From: UBA6244 sp963676875
GTDB lineage: Bacteria > Bacteroidota > Bacteroidia > Bacteroidales > F082
Direction of reading: 5' to 3'
NCBI GenBank assembly: GCA_963676875.1
Contig: OY781436.1
Span: 1,612,001 to 1,676,000, forward strand
DNA: 64,000 nucleotides
Within the stretch, counting starts at the first letter, position 1. Each line of letters opens with the position of its first letter. Below, piece by piece: positions 1 to 8,031 of this stretch. The position numbers were made by a program, and so were the translations under genes. Below the pieces are notes generated by a model, which saw only the letters and a program-made list of their open reading frames with translations, ran no database searches and was not told the origin of the DNA.

Positions 1-614
1 AACAACCCCAACCTTTTTTTACCACGGTTTTTACCCTGAGCTCCCATTCGCCTTACGATCAACCCATGGAAGATGAAATTCAATGGCCCAAGACCGAAAA
101 ACCCTTTGTGAACTCAGCCCATTATACCGACAAGGCCATCGGTGAATTTTTTAAGCTGGCACGCCTCCAACCCTGGTACCAAAACACGCTTTTTCTCATT
201 GTTGCCGACCACAGCCACCGTACTTACCGCGACCATCCGTTGGGATCGTTTGAGCACCATAAAATACCGCTGCTGATTACCGGACCTGTTCTGAAGCCCG
301 AATACCGCGGACAGGTTTACGACAAAATTGCAGGCAATACGGATATTCCGGCAACATTGCTTGCCCAACTCGACATGGATCATTCGGCCTATGTTTGGAG
401 CAAGGATTTGATGAATACCTACTACCAACCCCTGGCTTTTTTTGAACTCAACGAAGAAGGTTTTGGATTCATGCGTCCGGAAGGTTATGTGGTTTGGGAT
501 CAGAAAGCACAGCAGTTTTTGCAAAAAAATACCCTTCCGGGAAAAGAAAAGGAGCTGGTAAGAGAGGGTAATGCCTACCTTCAGGTGTTGTTTGAGGATT
601 TTTTGAGTTATTGA
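1..614 (+). CDS. LTA synthase-like sulfatase, C-terminal part (5' end outside window)
   Basis: The reading frame is open from the first bases of the window, so this is the C-terminal ~200 residues of a longer protein. The opening residues FFTTVFTLSSHSPY match the FF..L.TLSSH.P block of the LtaS/alkaline phosphatase superfamily. Further on, IVADHSHR carries the Asp-His metal-binding pair, and IPLLITGP is the usual strand after it. Family members are membrane proteins with five N-terminal helices and an extracytoplasmic phosphotransferase or sulfatase domain; the membrane part is not in the window. In Gram-negative Bacteroidota they are thought to modify envelope glycolipids rather than make teichoic acid. 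The substrate cannot be told from this fragment. An internal Met at 66 is not the real start. Confidence 0.85.
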   Translation, partial: QPQPFFTTVFTLSSHSPYDQPMEDEIQWPKTEKPFVNSAHYTDKAIGEFFKLARLQPWYQNTLFLIVADHSHRTYRDHPLGSFEHHKIPLLITGPVLKPEYRGQVYDKIAGNTDIPATLLAQLDMDHSAYVWSKDLMNTYYQPLAFFELNEEGFGFMRPEGYVVWDQKAQQFLQKNTLPGKEKELVREGNAYLQVLFEDFLSY

Positions 615-758
615 TTTCAGAATTGAAGAAAAGGTATCGGTAACAGGAAAACCATCCATCCGAAAAACATATGTTTTATTAAAATTTGCTCTACTTTTGA
701 CACCGAAAAATACCCATCTGTTGATTGCTTTAAAAACATCTCTGAACACCGTTTGATC

Positions 759-2000
759 ATGACAGAAAAAAACATCTCCTATCTTCGTCAAAACAAATAT
801 TTCAGTATTGGTTTTATCCTACTGGCATTAATTTGTTTGGCATTTATGTTGGCCGAAATGTACAACGACCGTTTCTGGCTGTCGGACTTGGAGGTGTATT
901 ATCGGACGGCTTCGCGCATTTTACACGGCCATAACCTGTATGGTATTGCCGAGGACGGGCATTATGTTTTTAAATATTCTCCCACTTCCGGACTTCTTTT
1001 TATCCCGTTTTTGGTGGTTCCGTTTGCTGTGGCCAAAGTCATTTATTGGTTACTGCTCACCGGCCTCATTATGACGGGGTTTTATCTGGCTATTCTTCTT
1101 ATACAACCAACGACTTTCTCGCAAGGAAAGGCTAAAACCGTGAACACGGTTGTCCTGATGGCCACACTCATTCTGGCCTTGCATTTTCTGAGGGAATTAC
1201 ATTTGGGACAGGTCAATTATCTGCTGTTGTTTTTCTATCTGTGGGCCATTTATCTGCAAAATAAAGGCCGCCATTGGGCTTTTTCCATCATTCTGGCCAT
1301 TACGGTTTTTATTAAACCCTTCGGACTGATTTTTCTGCCTTACCTCATTTATAAACGGAAATTTAAGGAGTTGCTTATTTTTGGGGGAACAGCCGTGATT
1401 CTATTTTTGTTGCCCATCTTGTTTTACGGTAACGTGGCCACCACAATTGAGCAATATCAGCTGTGGATGCATGAGTTAACTGTTGAGCTTTCGCACAAAC
1501 AAGGCTTGCTCGAAAACGCCAACCATTCCATTTTTTCGGTGCTCGCCAGATATTCTCCGGTGGCCTTGCTCACACTAAACCCAACCACTACCTACGTGTA
1601 TCAATTGATTATTTTGGCTGTGATTGGTGGTTTGTTTATCTGGTTTATGCACATCCACGCCAAAAATGCCGATTTAAAACAACGGAATTACTATACCGTC
1701 ATCGAAATGTCGCTACTCATTGCTTATATTCCACTCTTAGCCTTTACCAGCGAAAACGCATTCATCTTTACCTTACCGCTGGTATTTGTCATACTACTGA
1801 ATTTCAGGTGTCTACACGTTTATGAAAAAGTACTGGCAATCATTGGATTTTTGTTCGTGGGAGGAAATTTTGGTGAATTATGGGGACCTTCGCTCACGCA
1901 AACCATCGACAACCTTTCGCTTATCTCCATCGGAACCATGCTACTCATCTATTTGCTTTACGCCCTTCGATTGAGGAATGCGCTGAAAGTCAGTAAGTAA
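759..2000 (+). CDS. GT87-like (DUF2029) integral membrane glycosyltransferase
   Basis: A polytopic membrane protein of about 413 residues with roughly ten hydrophobic segments. The N-terminal loop SDLEVYYRTASRILHGHNLY followed by FKYSP is the signature of DUF2029/GT87, the GT-C fold family that includes polyprenol-phosphate-mannose dependent alpha-mannosyltransferases. The acidic residues just after the first helix are the expected catalytic loop facing the periplasm. It follows the sulfatase fragment on the same strand after a 144 bp gap, so both may work on envelope glycolipids, but co-transcription is not shown. ATG at 759 was chosen; a TTG two codons earlier would also be in frame. The sugar and acceptor are unknown. 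Confidence 0.8.
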   Translation: MTEKNISYLRQNKYFSIGFILLALICLAFMLAEMYNDRFWLSDLEVYYRTASRILHGHNLYGIAEDGHYVFKYSPTSGLLFIPFLVVPFAVAKVIYWLLLTGLIMTGFYLAILLIQPTTFSQGKAKTVNTVVLMATLILALHFLRELHLGQVNYLLLFFYLWAIYLQNKGRHWAFSIILAITVFIKPFGLIFLPYLIYKRKFKELLIFGGTAVILFLLPILFYGNVATTIEQYQLWMHELTVELSHKQGLLENANHSIFSVLARYSPVALLTLNPTTTYVYQLIILAVIGGLFIWFMHIHAKNADLKQRNYYTVIEMSLLIAYIPLLAFTSENAFIFTLPLVFVILLNFRCLHVYEKVLAIIGFLFVGGNFGELWGPSLTQTIDNLSLISIGTMLLIYLLYALRLRNALKVSK

Positions 2001-2046
2001 AATTGTCCGAGTGTTATAAGGGATAGATAGTATAATCCCCTTTATC

Positions 2047-3651
2047 TTAAAATTTTTCGTCGTATTTAGTCCAAAGAAAATCGCCCAATTTGATGGCTTC
2101 ATCCATTACCTTAGTACCTTGCTCGTTGGAGTATTTATCCAGAAATATCATGGCTTTTTCAGGGCTTTTCCGGTACAGTTTCAGTGCTTCGGCATCAATG
2201 GTTTTCTGATCCTTAATCATTTGCAATTGCATGGGATTCCAAACGGCGTCCACATCATGACGCATATCGCCCCAGCGTTGTGAGGCCAATGTCCCCAGTC
2301 GGTTGAAAATCCACCAAGCCGATTTCATGGTGTAGCCATTTACACGGCCGGGGGTTTTGTATGGCGCGGGCAAATCGCTGACGCACCCATAGATGGGCAC
2401 ATAAATGGAAGTGGCCACATTGTCCATGGCCAGCCATTCCACGCCCCCGATTTCGTCGGGAAGCCAATTGCGCAACTGAATAATGGTGGCATACATGGTG
2501 TACCAACGGGCAATGGTGCGTTCGCCCAACCATCCCCAGCCACCATTGATTTTATAAAGTTTGTTGGCATCGTAGGGCATGTGCGGACTTGCCAAAGGGG
2601 AAATGATGGTTTTGCCGTTTTCATCGGTCACGGTGAGGTTTTTGGTCATGTCGAAAGGTGTTCCTTCGTAGTAATCCTTAAATACACTGATGATTTTTTC
2701 AAGTGTTACAAGGGTATCAGGTTTTACCGAAAAAGGATAGTCGCTTTGGTTGGGATCGAGCTTGAGCGAAGGAGCCAGCAGGTCGAACACCCGCCACTCC
2801 CTCCGGCGCGATGCCAGTGAAGTGCGGCTGTGAGGGGCATAGGCATAGCAAAATTTAAAAGTTTCTTTTTCAGGATCCCAATATCCGTTTTCTTTGGCCA
2901 CAGTGTAAATATTTTCGGACGCCATGAATTCATCCGTATTGTTCAGGTCAATTTCTTTGATAGTGCTGGCATTGGCATTGACGGAGATGTGGTCGTCCGG
3001 AACACGTTGGGCCACCCACACGGCACCCTTTTTACCTTTGCCGGGACCCACCACTTCAAAATGCCAAACCTCGTTTTTGTCGGCGATGGTGAGGGCTTCG
3101 CCATAATCGTTCCAGCCATATTCCTTAAGTAGATCGCCCGCCATTTGGATGGCACCGCGGGCAGTGGTTTCACGTTCGAGCATCAACAAACACAAACGTT
3201 GGCAGTCGATGAGACCTTCATCACTTTGGAGTTCATCACGCCCGCCAAAAGTCGATTCGCCAATACCCAATTGCTTGGTGTTCAGGCTTGGGTAAGCAGT
3301 GTTGATATATCCATAGGTTTGACTTACCTGGGGAATGCTTCCAATCAGTTGATGACCATAGGCCGGCATGGCCAGGCTATCGTTTTGTACCCTTTTGTAC
3401 ATATTAACGACTTCCCCTTTTTTGTACGACTTGGCAGGAACAATGTCCACCCAACTGCGAGTACGGTGACTGTCGTCGGTATGTGAGGTCAGTACTGAGC
3501 CATCAAAACTGGCTTTTTTGCCCACCGTGATGGAGGTACAGCCTTCGGGGTAGCCCCCTGCCCAATCGCTTTTGTCGGCAGTTTGAGCCAAGGCAAGATA
3601 GGGGGTTAACAACATCAGGAAAGAAACAATCAGGGAAGTATTTTTATTCAT
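2047..3651 (-). CDS. C69 family dipeptidase
   Basis: A secreted N-terminal nucleophile hydrolase of 534 residues. A signal peptide ends near residue 23 (YLALAQ). The segment EGCTSITVGKKASFDGSVLT holds Cys38, the expected autoprocessed nucleophile of peptidase family C69 (Lactobacillus PepDA type). The downstream block HTDDSHRTRSW and the later LLLMLERETTARGAIQ region also match the family. It probably splits dipeptides in the periplasm, feeding an asaccharolytic or protein-degrading lifestyle; the substrate range is not deducible. The gene stands alone and converges with the GT87 gene, 46 bp apart. A possible -7 box lies at 3679-3686 on the same strand. Confidence 0.92.
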   Translation of the reverse strand: MNKNTSLIVSFLMLLTPYLALAQTADKSDWAGGYPEGCTSITVGKKASFDGSVLTSHTDDSHRTRSWVDIVPAKSYKKGEVVNMYKRVQNDSLAMPAYGHQLIGSIPQVSQTYGYINTAYPSLNTKQLGIGESTFGGRDELQSDEGLIDCQRLCLLMLERETTARGAIQMAGDLLKEYGWNDYGEALTIADKNEVWHFEVVGPGKGKKGAVWVAQRVPDDHISVNANASTIKEIDLNNTDEFMASENIYTVAKENGYWDPEKETFKFCYAYAPHSRTSLASRRREWRVFDLLAPSLKLDPNQSDYPFSVKPDTLVTLEKIISVFKDYYEGTPFDMTKNLTVTDENGKTIISPLASPHMPYDANKLYKINGGWGWLGERTIARWYTMYATIIQLRNWLPDEIGGVEWLAMDNVATSIYVPIYGCVSDLPAPYKTPGRVNGYTMKSAWWIFNRLGTLASQRWGDMRHDVDAVWNPMQLQMIKDQKTIDAEALKLYRKSPEKAMIFLDKYSNEQGTKVMDEAIKLGDFLWTKYDEKF

Positions 3652-3678
3652 GTTCGATATTTTTGATTAAAAGCGTGT

Positions 3679-3686
3679 CAAAGTTA
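3679..3686 (-). promoter_or_regulatory. candidate -7 box for the C69 dipeptidase
   Basis: On the minus strand this reads TAACTTTG, fitting the Bacteroidota TAnnTTTG consensus, 28 bp ahead of the start codon. No clear -33 TTG is visible. Confidence 0.4.
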
Positions 3687-4243
3687 CGGTTTTTTGGAAA
3701 ACGGTGAATGGCGGTTGGCTTTTAGCTTTGGCTATTGGCGCTCGACATTCGATTTTGACTTTTTCCTTTTTCCTTGGATTTTTTCTCTTTTTTCTTGTCT
3801 CTCCTGTGCCCTTGGCTAAAGCCGAAGGGCAAGGGGTGGGCTTCAGGTGTATTGATTTATTAAGTTTGGTCGTGTGGGGGTGGTTTGTTCTATTGGTGAT
3901 TGTTTGGGGCTAAAGCCCCTTCTCAGTGGTGTGGATAAGAACGAAATGAATATTCCCCGCTTCAAGCGTCCACGCTTGAAGTTTTGATACCAAAAATACT
4001 TTTTTTCCTTTGATAACCATTGTGTTGGCTATGGCTGCCGGTGGTTGGCTCTTGACAGTTGGTTCAATGTTCGCTAATTACCGTTCACCCATCACTGTTC
4101 ACCCCTTCTCCGCTTCACCTCTTCACCGCTTCTCCTTTTCTCCGTGTCTCCGTGGTGAAAAAAAGCTTTTGGCTTTTGGCTATTGGCGTTCTGACATTCG
4201 GTTTTGACTTTTTCCTTGGCTCTTTTTACTTTTTCTAATCCCC
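3687..4243. repeat. gene-free stretch with degenerate short repeats and palindromes
   Basis: No credible gene. The stretch holds two diverged copies of a ~45 bp unit built on GGCTATTGGCGTTCGACATT (about 3728-3772 and 4173-4218). It has a palindrome GGGGCTAAAGCCCC at 3907-3920, a perfect 10 bp-arm hairpin at 3960-3981 (CTTCAAGCGT, two-base loop, ACGCTTGAAG), and runs of CCGTTCACCC/CTTCACC-like near-repeats at 4081-4160. Short ORFs here have skewed repeat composition and no family resemblance. The palindromes look like REP-type intergenic elements; no cognate transposase is in the window. Confidence 0.6.
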
Positions 4244-5167
4244 TCACTTCTTTACACATGAAATCCCCCGCTCTTCCATCATCTTCAAAATAGCGGGAAG
4301 TGCCTTATTTCCGGCGTCCAATCCGGCTTGATACATCTGCTCGTTGTCTTTACTGCTCATCAAGGGGATGCCCGATAAATCAGGTGAAATAACGATGTCG
4401 GCCACTTCAATTTTTCTTTCTTTCACGGCATGTGCAGCTACCGAATAAGCCCTTTCAAACACTTTTTTGTAGTTGGTCAATGGTGGGCAGGTGAAATCGG
4501 CCATCACATCCACAGCGATGATGATGCCGGGATTGTATTCCTTGGCAATGTCCGCGGGAACGGCATCCAGCACGCCTCCATCAACGAAGGTGGTTCCATA
4601 CATTTTTACGGGCTCAAATATTCCGGGGATGGCGCAGCTGGCGTTAACGGAGGGTCCGATGGGTCCGGCAGCCAGTGCCACCGATTTTCCTGCCACAATA
4701 TCGGTAGTTACGGCCACATAAGGGATTTGCATTTGTTCAATTTGCGTAACACGCAGGTTTTTGGTCAGATAACTTTGCAACCGTTTTCCGGAAATAAACC
4801 CTTCGCGGGAGCGAAACAGGGAGAAATCGAATACGCTTTTTTCGGTGGTGTTTTTAACCAGAGGAATGAGTGAGTCGATGTGCGGATAGTCGGCATACAA
4901 GGCGCCGGCCATGCTTCCGGCACTGGTTCCCACAATCAGTTCGATGGGAATGCCGGCATCTTCCAGCACTTTGATAACACCCACGTGGGCCATACCGTGA
5001 AAAGCGCCGCCACCCAATACCAGTGCCACTTTTGGAGGCGATTCAAGGACACGGGCAGGGGGTTGGTGCGTGGGCTGTTCAATAACCATAAATTGGTGGG
5101 AACAGGAAAGGCTTCCAAAAATAATCAGGCTTAAAAAAGCAATCGTCAACGTGTAGTTAAATTTCAT
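4244..5167 (-). CDS. patatin-like phospholipase, probable lipoprotein
   Basis: A 307-residue patatin-family serine hydrolase of the RssA/YlbK type. The oxyanion-hole loop GGGAFHG is at residues 52-58, with His in the position usually held by Arg. The nucleophile elbow GTSAG has Ser82, and the catalytic Asp is in VDGG (Asp196), giving the Ser-Asp dyad. An N-terminal hydrophobic segment ends in SLSC (Cys22), so it is probably lipidated and faces the periplasm. It likely hydrolyses acyl groups of phospholipids; the physiological lipid is unknown. It is a single gene, and a TAGTTTTG -7 box sits about 90 bp upstream. Confidence 0.88.
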   Translation of the reverse strand: MKFNYTLTIAFLSLIIFGSLSCSHQFMVIEQPTHQPPARVLESPPKVALVLGGGAFHGMAHVGVIKVLEDAGIPIELIVGTSAGSMAGALYADYPHIDSLIPLVKNTTEKSVFDFSLFRSREGFISGKRLQSYLTKNLRVTQIEQMQIPYVAVTTDIVAGKSVALAAGPIGPSVNASCAIPGIFEPVKMYGTTFVDGGVLDAVPADIAKEYNPGIIIAVDVMADFTCPPLTNYKKVFERAYSVAAHAVKERKIEVADIVISPDLSGIPLMSSKDNEQMYQAGLDAGNKALPAILKMMEERGISCVKK

Positions 5168-5254
5168 GGGCTGGTGAGTTAGTGATAGATTTGTTGATTG
5201 GCTTCGTGTGATTCCGAAAGAGATTTGTCTATGCGACTATAACTTCCTTCAAGT

Positions 5255-5262
5255 CAAAACTA
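5255..5262 (-). promoter_or_regulatory. candidate -7 box for the patatin gene
   Basis: The minus strand reads TAGTTTTG (TAnnTTTG consensus), 88 bp before the patatin start. No convincing -33 element is visible. Confidence 0.3.
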
Positions 5263-5406
5263 AACTAAATTTTGAGACGTGGGAGGGTGGCGGTATGTTT
5301 TTTAGTGTGATTTCATTTGAAGTCTGCCAAAAACATATGCACGCCCGTTAAAAAGCATATTTGAAGATTAAGCAAATGCCATAATATGTGGATATTAAAA
5401 AAATTG

Positions 5407-5414
5407 TATCTTTG
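5407..5414 (+). promoter_or_regulatory. candidate -7 box for the DUF4160/DUF2442 pair
   Basis: TATCTTTG fits TAnnTTTG and ends 15 bp before the first ATG, implying a very short leader. Confidence 0.4.
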
Positions 5415-5429
5415 ATTTAAGGTAAGTTT

Positions 5430-5678
5430 ATGCCTACGGCATTAGCCATATTAGGTTGGAGATTATTTTTTTATTCAAATGAGAATAATGGGCCGATTCA
5501 TATTCATGCTCAAAAAGCAGAAACAGAATGTAAAATCTGGATCAAAGTTGAAGAATTTGATATTGAAGAGGCATACTCATACAATTTGAATCCACAGCAG
5601 CGAAAGGAATTAAGAAAAATAATATTTGCTCATTTTGATTATATAGTTGAGGAATGGCACAAACACTTTAACAACTAA
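5430..5678 (+). CDS. DUF4160 domain protein
   Basis: An 82-residue protein whose N-terminal half matches DUF4160: a short hydrophobic strand, then a polar turn and the motif HIHAQ around residues 29-33, where the family has its conserved HVHV-like histidines. The domain has no established biochemical function. It is followed after two bases by a DUF2442 gene, a pairing seen repeatedly in bacteria and often discussed as toxin-antitoxin-like. It could equally be a small accessory module. Base composition here (AT-rich) differs from the neighbouring genes, consistent with a mobile small operon. Confidence 0.75.
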   Translation: MPTALAILGWRLFFYSNENNGPIHIHAQKAETECKIWIKVEEFDIEEAYSYNLNPQQRKELRKIIFAHFDYIVEEWHKHFNN

Positions 5679-5680
5679 TT

Positions 5681-5914
5681 ATGTATAAATTATTTTCTGT
5701 AGATAAGGTTGAAGTGACAGGAGATCTGTTATTCATTGTATTAGATTCCAAAGAATACAAATTTAAATTATCAGAAGTCTCTGACAGATTGGGTAAAGCA
5801 TCAGATGAAGAAAAATCAGATTTTACTGTCTCACCTTCGGGATATGGTATCCATTGGCCAAGAATTGATGAGGATATTTCTATTCATGGGCTTTTACATC
5901 ATATGGATAAATAA
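5681..5914 (+). CDS. DUF2442 domain protein
   Basis: A 77-residue protein. The C-terminal SPSGYGIHWPRIDEDISIHG is the typical DUF2442 end, where family members have G..I.WP..D.D....L. The domain is small, alpha/beta, and sometimes linked to DNA binding as an antitoxin-like partner. It starts two bases after the DUF4160 stop, so the two are translationally coupled. It is AT-rich like its partner. Function is inferred only from the pairing. Confidence 0.75.
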   Translation: MYKLFSVDKVEVTGDLLFIVLDSKEYKFKLSEVSDRLGKASDEEKSDFTVSPSGYGIHWPRIDEDISIHGLLHHMDK

Positions 5915-5994
5915 AACAGGCATCTCTTTTGGTGAGGTTTCGTGTGGCCATTGGAACAATGTGGATGGTAAAAAGATAAATAACAAGACAATTT

Positions 5995-6960
5995 TTAACA
6001 AAAACGCGCCTTCATTTTCTTACGCACAATCAATGAAATGGCCTCAGGCACCACTTTAAAATGCAGCGGGGAGTGTCCCAACGATTCGCCGTCAGTTTCC
6101 AGAAATGCTTTGTGGTTGGGCGAGGAGGTGATGGTAAATTCCTTTCCTGTAAAGGTTTCCACAATGTCCATGTTCACAAAACTGCCGTCGTAAACTTTGT
6201 GAATACTACGTAACACCTTCGATTTGGTGGTGTTTTTTATTATCGTTACATCAAACAGGCCATCGTTGGGAATGGCGTTGGGAAGCTGTTTCATGCCGCC
6301 GCCATTGTACTGACAAATGCCGATGCTGATGCTAAAAATTTTTCCTGAAAAGAGCACGGCTGTTTCATCGCGTATTTCCAGATGAACCGGATGAAATTGA
6401 AACAAACCCGTAACCAAACTGTACAAATACGACAGCGGGCCTCCCGAGCCTTTCTCTTTGAGGATATTGGTTTTTTTGGCCACCAGCGCGTCGAACCCCA
6501 TGCCGGCAATATTCACGAAAAAACGACTGTTTTCTTCGGTGTCGTGGAGGTATTTCACCTTGCCCACATCCTGCTTTAGCACATGACCTTTTTTAATGAT
6601 TTTTACCTGTTTTTTGTAGCTTTTGGGCATCTCGTACATGCGACCCCAGTCGTTGCCGGTGCCCACGGTAATCAGTCCGAGAGTAACGTCCTTCGGTTTC
6701 AAACGTTGCTGCTGAAAAATACCGTTTACCACTTCATTGAGTGTACCATCGCCACCCACGGCAATGATTTGGGTGTAGCCCTTTTCTTCCATCAGTTGTT
6801 TTACCAAACCTATGGCGTGGTGCTGATATTCTGAGAAATGTACATCGAAGGTAAATCCGCCATCAACCAACAATTGTTGAATCTTTGGCCAATCGGCTTT
6901 GGCTTTCGATCCTCCGGCGTGGGGATTTACAATAACTAACCAGGGGGCTGTGTTCTCCAA
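5995..6960 (-). CDS. diacylglycerol kinase family lipid kinase
   Basis: A 321-residue protein of the YegS/DgkB/sphingosine kinase fold. VNPHAGG at residues 11-17 and the nucleotide-binding GGDGTLNE at 69-76 are the hallmark motifs of the DAGK catalytic domain. TVGTGNDWGR around 98-107 is the second conserved loop, and the length is normal for the family. It would phosphorylate a lipid with a diacylglycerol or sphingoid headgroup at the inner membrane. Sphingolipid kinase activity is plausible in Bacteroidota but not shown. It starts 10 bp after the glycosyltransferase stop, so the two form an operon. Confidence 0.9.
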   Translation of the reverse strand: MENTAPWLVIVNPHAGGSKAKADWPKIQQLLVDGGFTFDVHFSEYQHHAIGLVKQLMEEKGYTQIIAVGGDGTLNEVVNGIFQQQRLKPKDVTLGLITVGTGNDWGRMYEMPKSYKKQVKIIKKGHVLKQDVGKVKYLHDTEENSRFFVNIAGMGFDALVAKKTNILKEKGSGGPLSYLYSLVTGLFQFHPVHLEIRDETAVLFSGKIFSISIGICQYNGGGMKQLPNAIPNDGLFDVTIIKNTTKSKVLRSIHKVYDGSFVNMDIVETFTGKEFTITSSPNHKAFLETDGESLGHSPLHFKVVPEAISLIVRKKMKARFC

Positions 6961-6970
6961 AATTTCAGTT

Positions 6971-7864
6971 TCAGTGAAGCGAATTTATGAATTTCTTCAA
7001 GCCGTTGCGCATTTTCGACAAAAAGGTGAGCGAAACCTGCCCGGTATAGGGTGCCTTCCAGGGTTTACCGAGCTCCAGTACCTGACTGTAAAACGTCCGT
7101 GAGGTCATGCCCCATTTATTAAGAAACATGCGGCTGCCCTTGTTTTTTCGGATGCGTTTGGTGGATCGCGATCCAAAATGATATACCTTACTCTTTCCAA
7201 TTCCTTTGTAGATGCGCACCCCAATGGTCCACAATTTCATGGAAAAATCGGGGTCGCTGTACATGCCGGGCGAAAACTCGATACTAAACCCACCGATGAT
7301 GTCCCAAATTTTGGTAGAAACTACACTGGGAGGCCACGAACTGCCCTGCCAATCTGCTTTTTCAAGGGATTGATATTCCTTTAAAAGCGCCTCCTCCTGA
7401 AAATTGTCGGGGGAGGTACCAAAGTCGCGGATAATGGCCACATAATTGGGGTTGTTGAGTTTTTTGGGCTCGATAAGCGTGGACGACAGATAAAAATAGT
7501 CGGTGCCAAGGTGCGTGATTTCGTTGGCCAAATGCAAATCCCAGTCGGGACAAGGATACATGTCGTCGTTCATATACACCATGTAGTTGTGTTTGACCAA
7601 CGAGCGACAGGCATTTACCGCGAAGCAAACGCCCATGTTTTCGTGAGCATGCACAAAGTCGATGTCTGTTTGGGTTTGCAACCATTCCACGGTTCCGTCG
7701 TTGCCTTGATTTACAAAAACAATGATTTGGTTAAAAAAATGCGAGTTTTTGCGTAAACCTTTCAAACACAATTTCAGATAATCCAAACTATTCCAGGTGG
7801 GAATAACAATGGAGAATTGCTCTGTGTTAACGGATCGGTTTACCTCTGAAATGCCTTCGATCAT
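6971..7864 (-). CDS. family 2 glycosyltransferase
   Basis: A 297-residue GT-A fold enzyme. SIVIPTWNSLDYLKLCLKGL near residue 18 is the GT2 N-terminal strand and helix. VYMNDDMYP near residue 96 carries the DxD-type metal-binding acidic pair (Asn-Asp-Asp). There are no transmembrane helices, so it is a cytoplasmic or peripheral enzyme. It is co-oriented with the downstream lipid kinase with a 10 bp gap, suggesting the pair builds or modifies a glycolipid. A minus-strand TATCTTTG box lies 25 bp upstream of the start. Donor and acceptor are unknown. Confidence 0.88.
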   Translation of the reverse strand: MIEGISEVNRSVNTEQFSIVIPTWNSLDYLKLCLKGLRKNSHFFNQIIVFVNQGNDGTVEWLQTQTDIDFVHAHENMGVCFAVNACRSLVKHNYMVYMNDDMYPCPDWDLHLANEITHLGTDYFYLSSTLIEPKKLNNPNYVAIIRDFGTSPDNFQEEALLKEYQSLEKADWQGSSWPPSVVSTKIWDIIGGFSIEFSPGMYSDPDFSMKLWTIGVRIYKGIGKSKVYHFGSRSTKRIRKNKGSRMFLNKWGMTSRTFYSQVLELGKPWKAPYTGQVSLTFLSKMRNGLKKFINSLH

Positions 7865-7889
7865 GGAAAAATGACTAAAAAATACCGGT

Positions 7890-7897
7890 CAAAGATA
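7890..7897 (-). promoter_or_regulatory. candidate -7 box for the GT2/lipid kinase operon
   Basis: The minus strand reads TATCTTTG (TAnnTTTG), 25 bp before the glycosyltransferase ATG. Confidence 0.4.
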
Positions 7898-7949
7898 AGG
7901 GTTTTTGGCTGCATCCACATTCCTATAAAATGCCCGCGTCCAAAGTAGG

Positions 7950-7978
7950 TTGATGTTGCACGAGTTTACTTACCTTTG
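7950..7978 (+). promoter_or_regulatory. candidate promoter of the ABC exporter
   Basis: TTG at 7950-7952, 18 bp, then TACCTTTG at 7971-7978: both halves of the Bacteroidota -33/-7 pattern at the usual spacing. The leader that follows contains a CCCGCA...TGCGGG inverted repeat at 7981-8009. Confidence 0.55.
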
Positions 7979-8031
7979 ACCCCGCAAATCGGTTTCCTGC
8001 CTCTGCGGGAAAAACTTGCTTAATATAACTT

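Noticed and set aside
3704..4207. Two hydrophobic ORFs of 65-69 residues between the C69 and patatin genes
   Set aside because: They lie in degenerate nucleotide repeats, share no family features and have no plausible promoter; the repeat explains the open frames.
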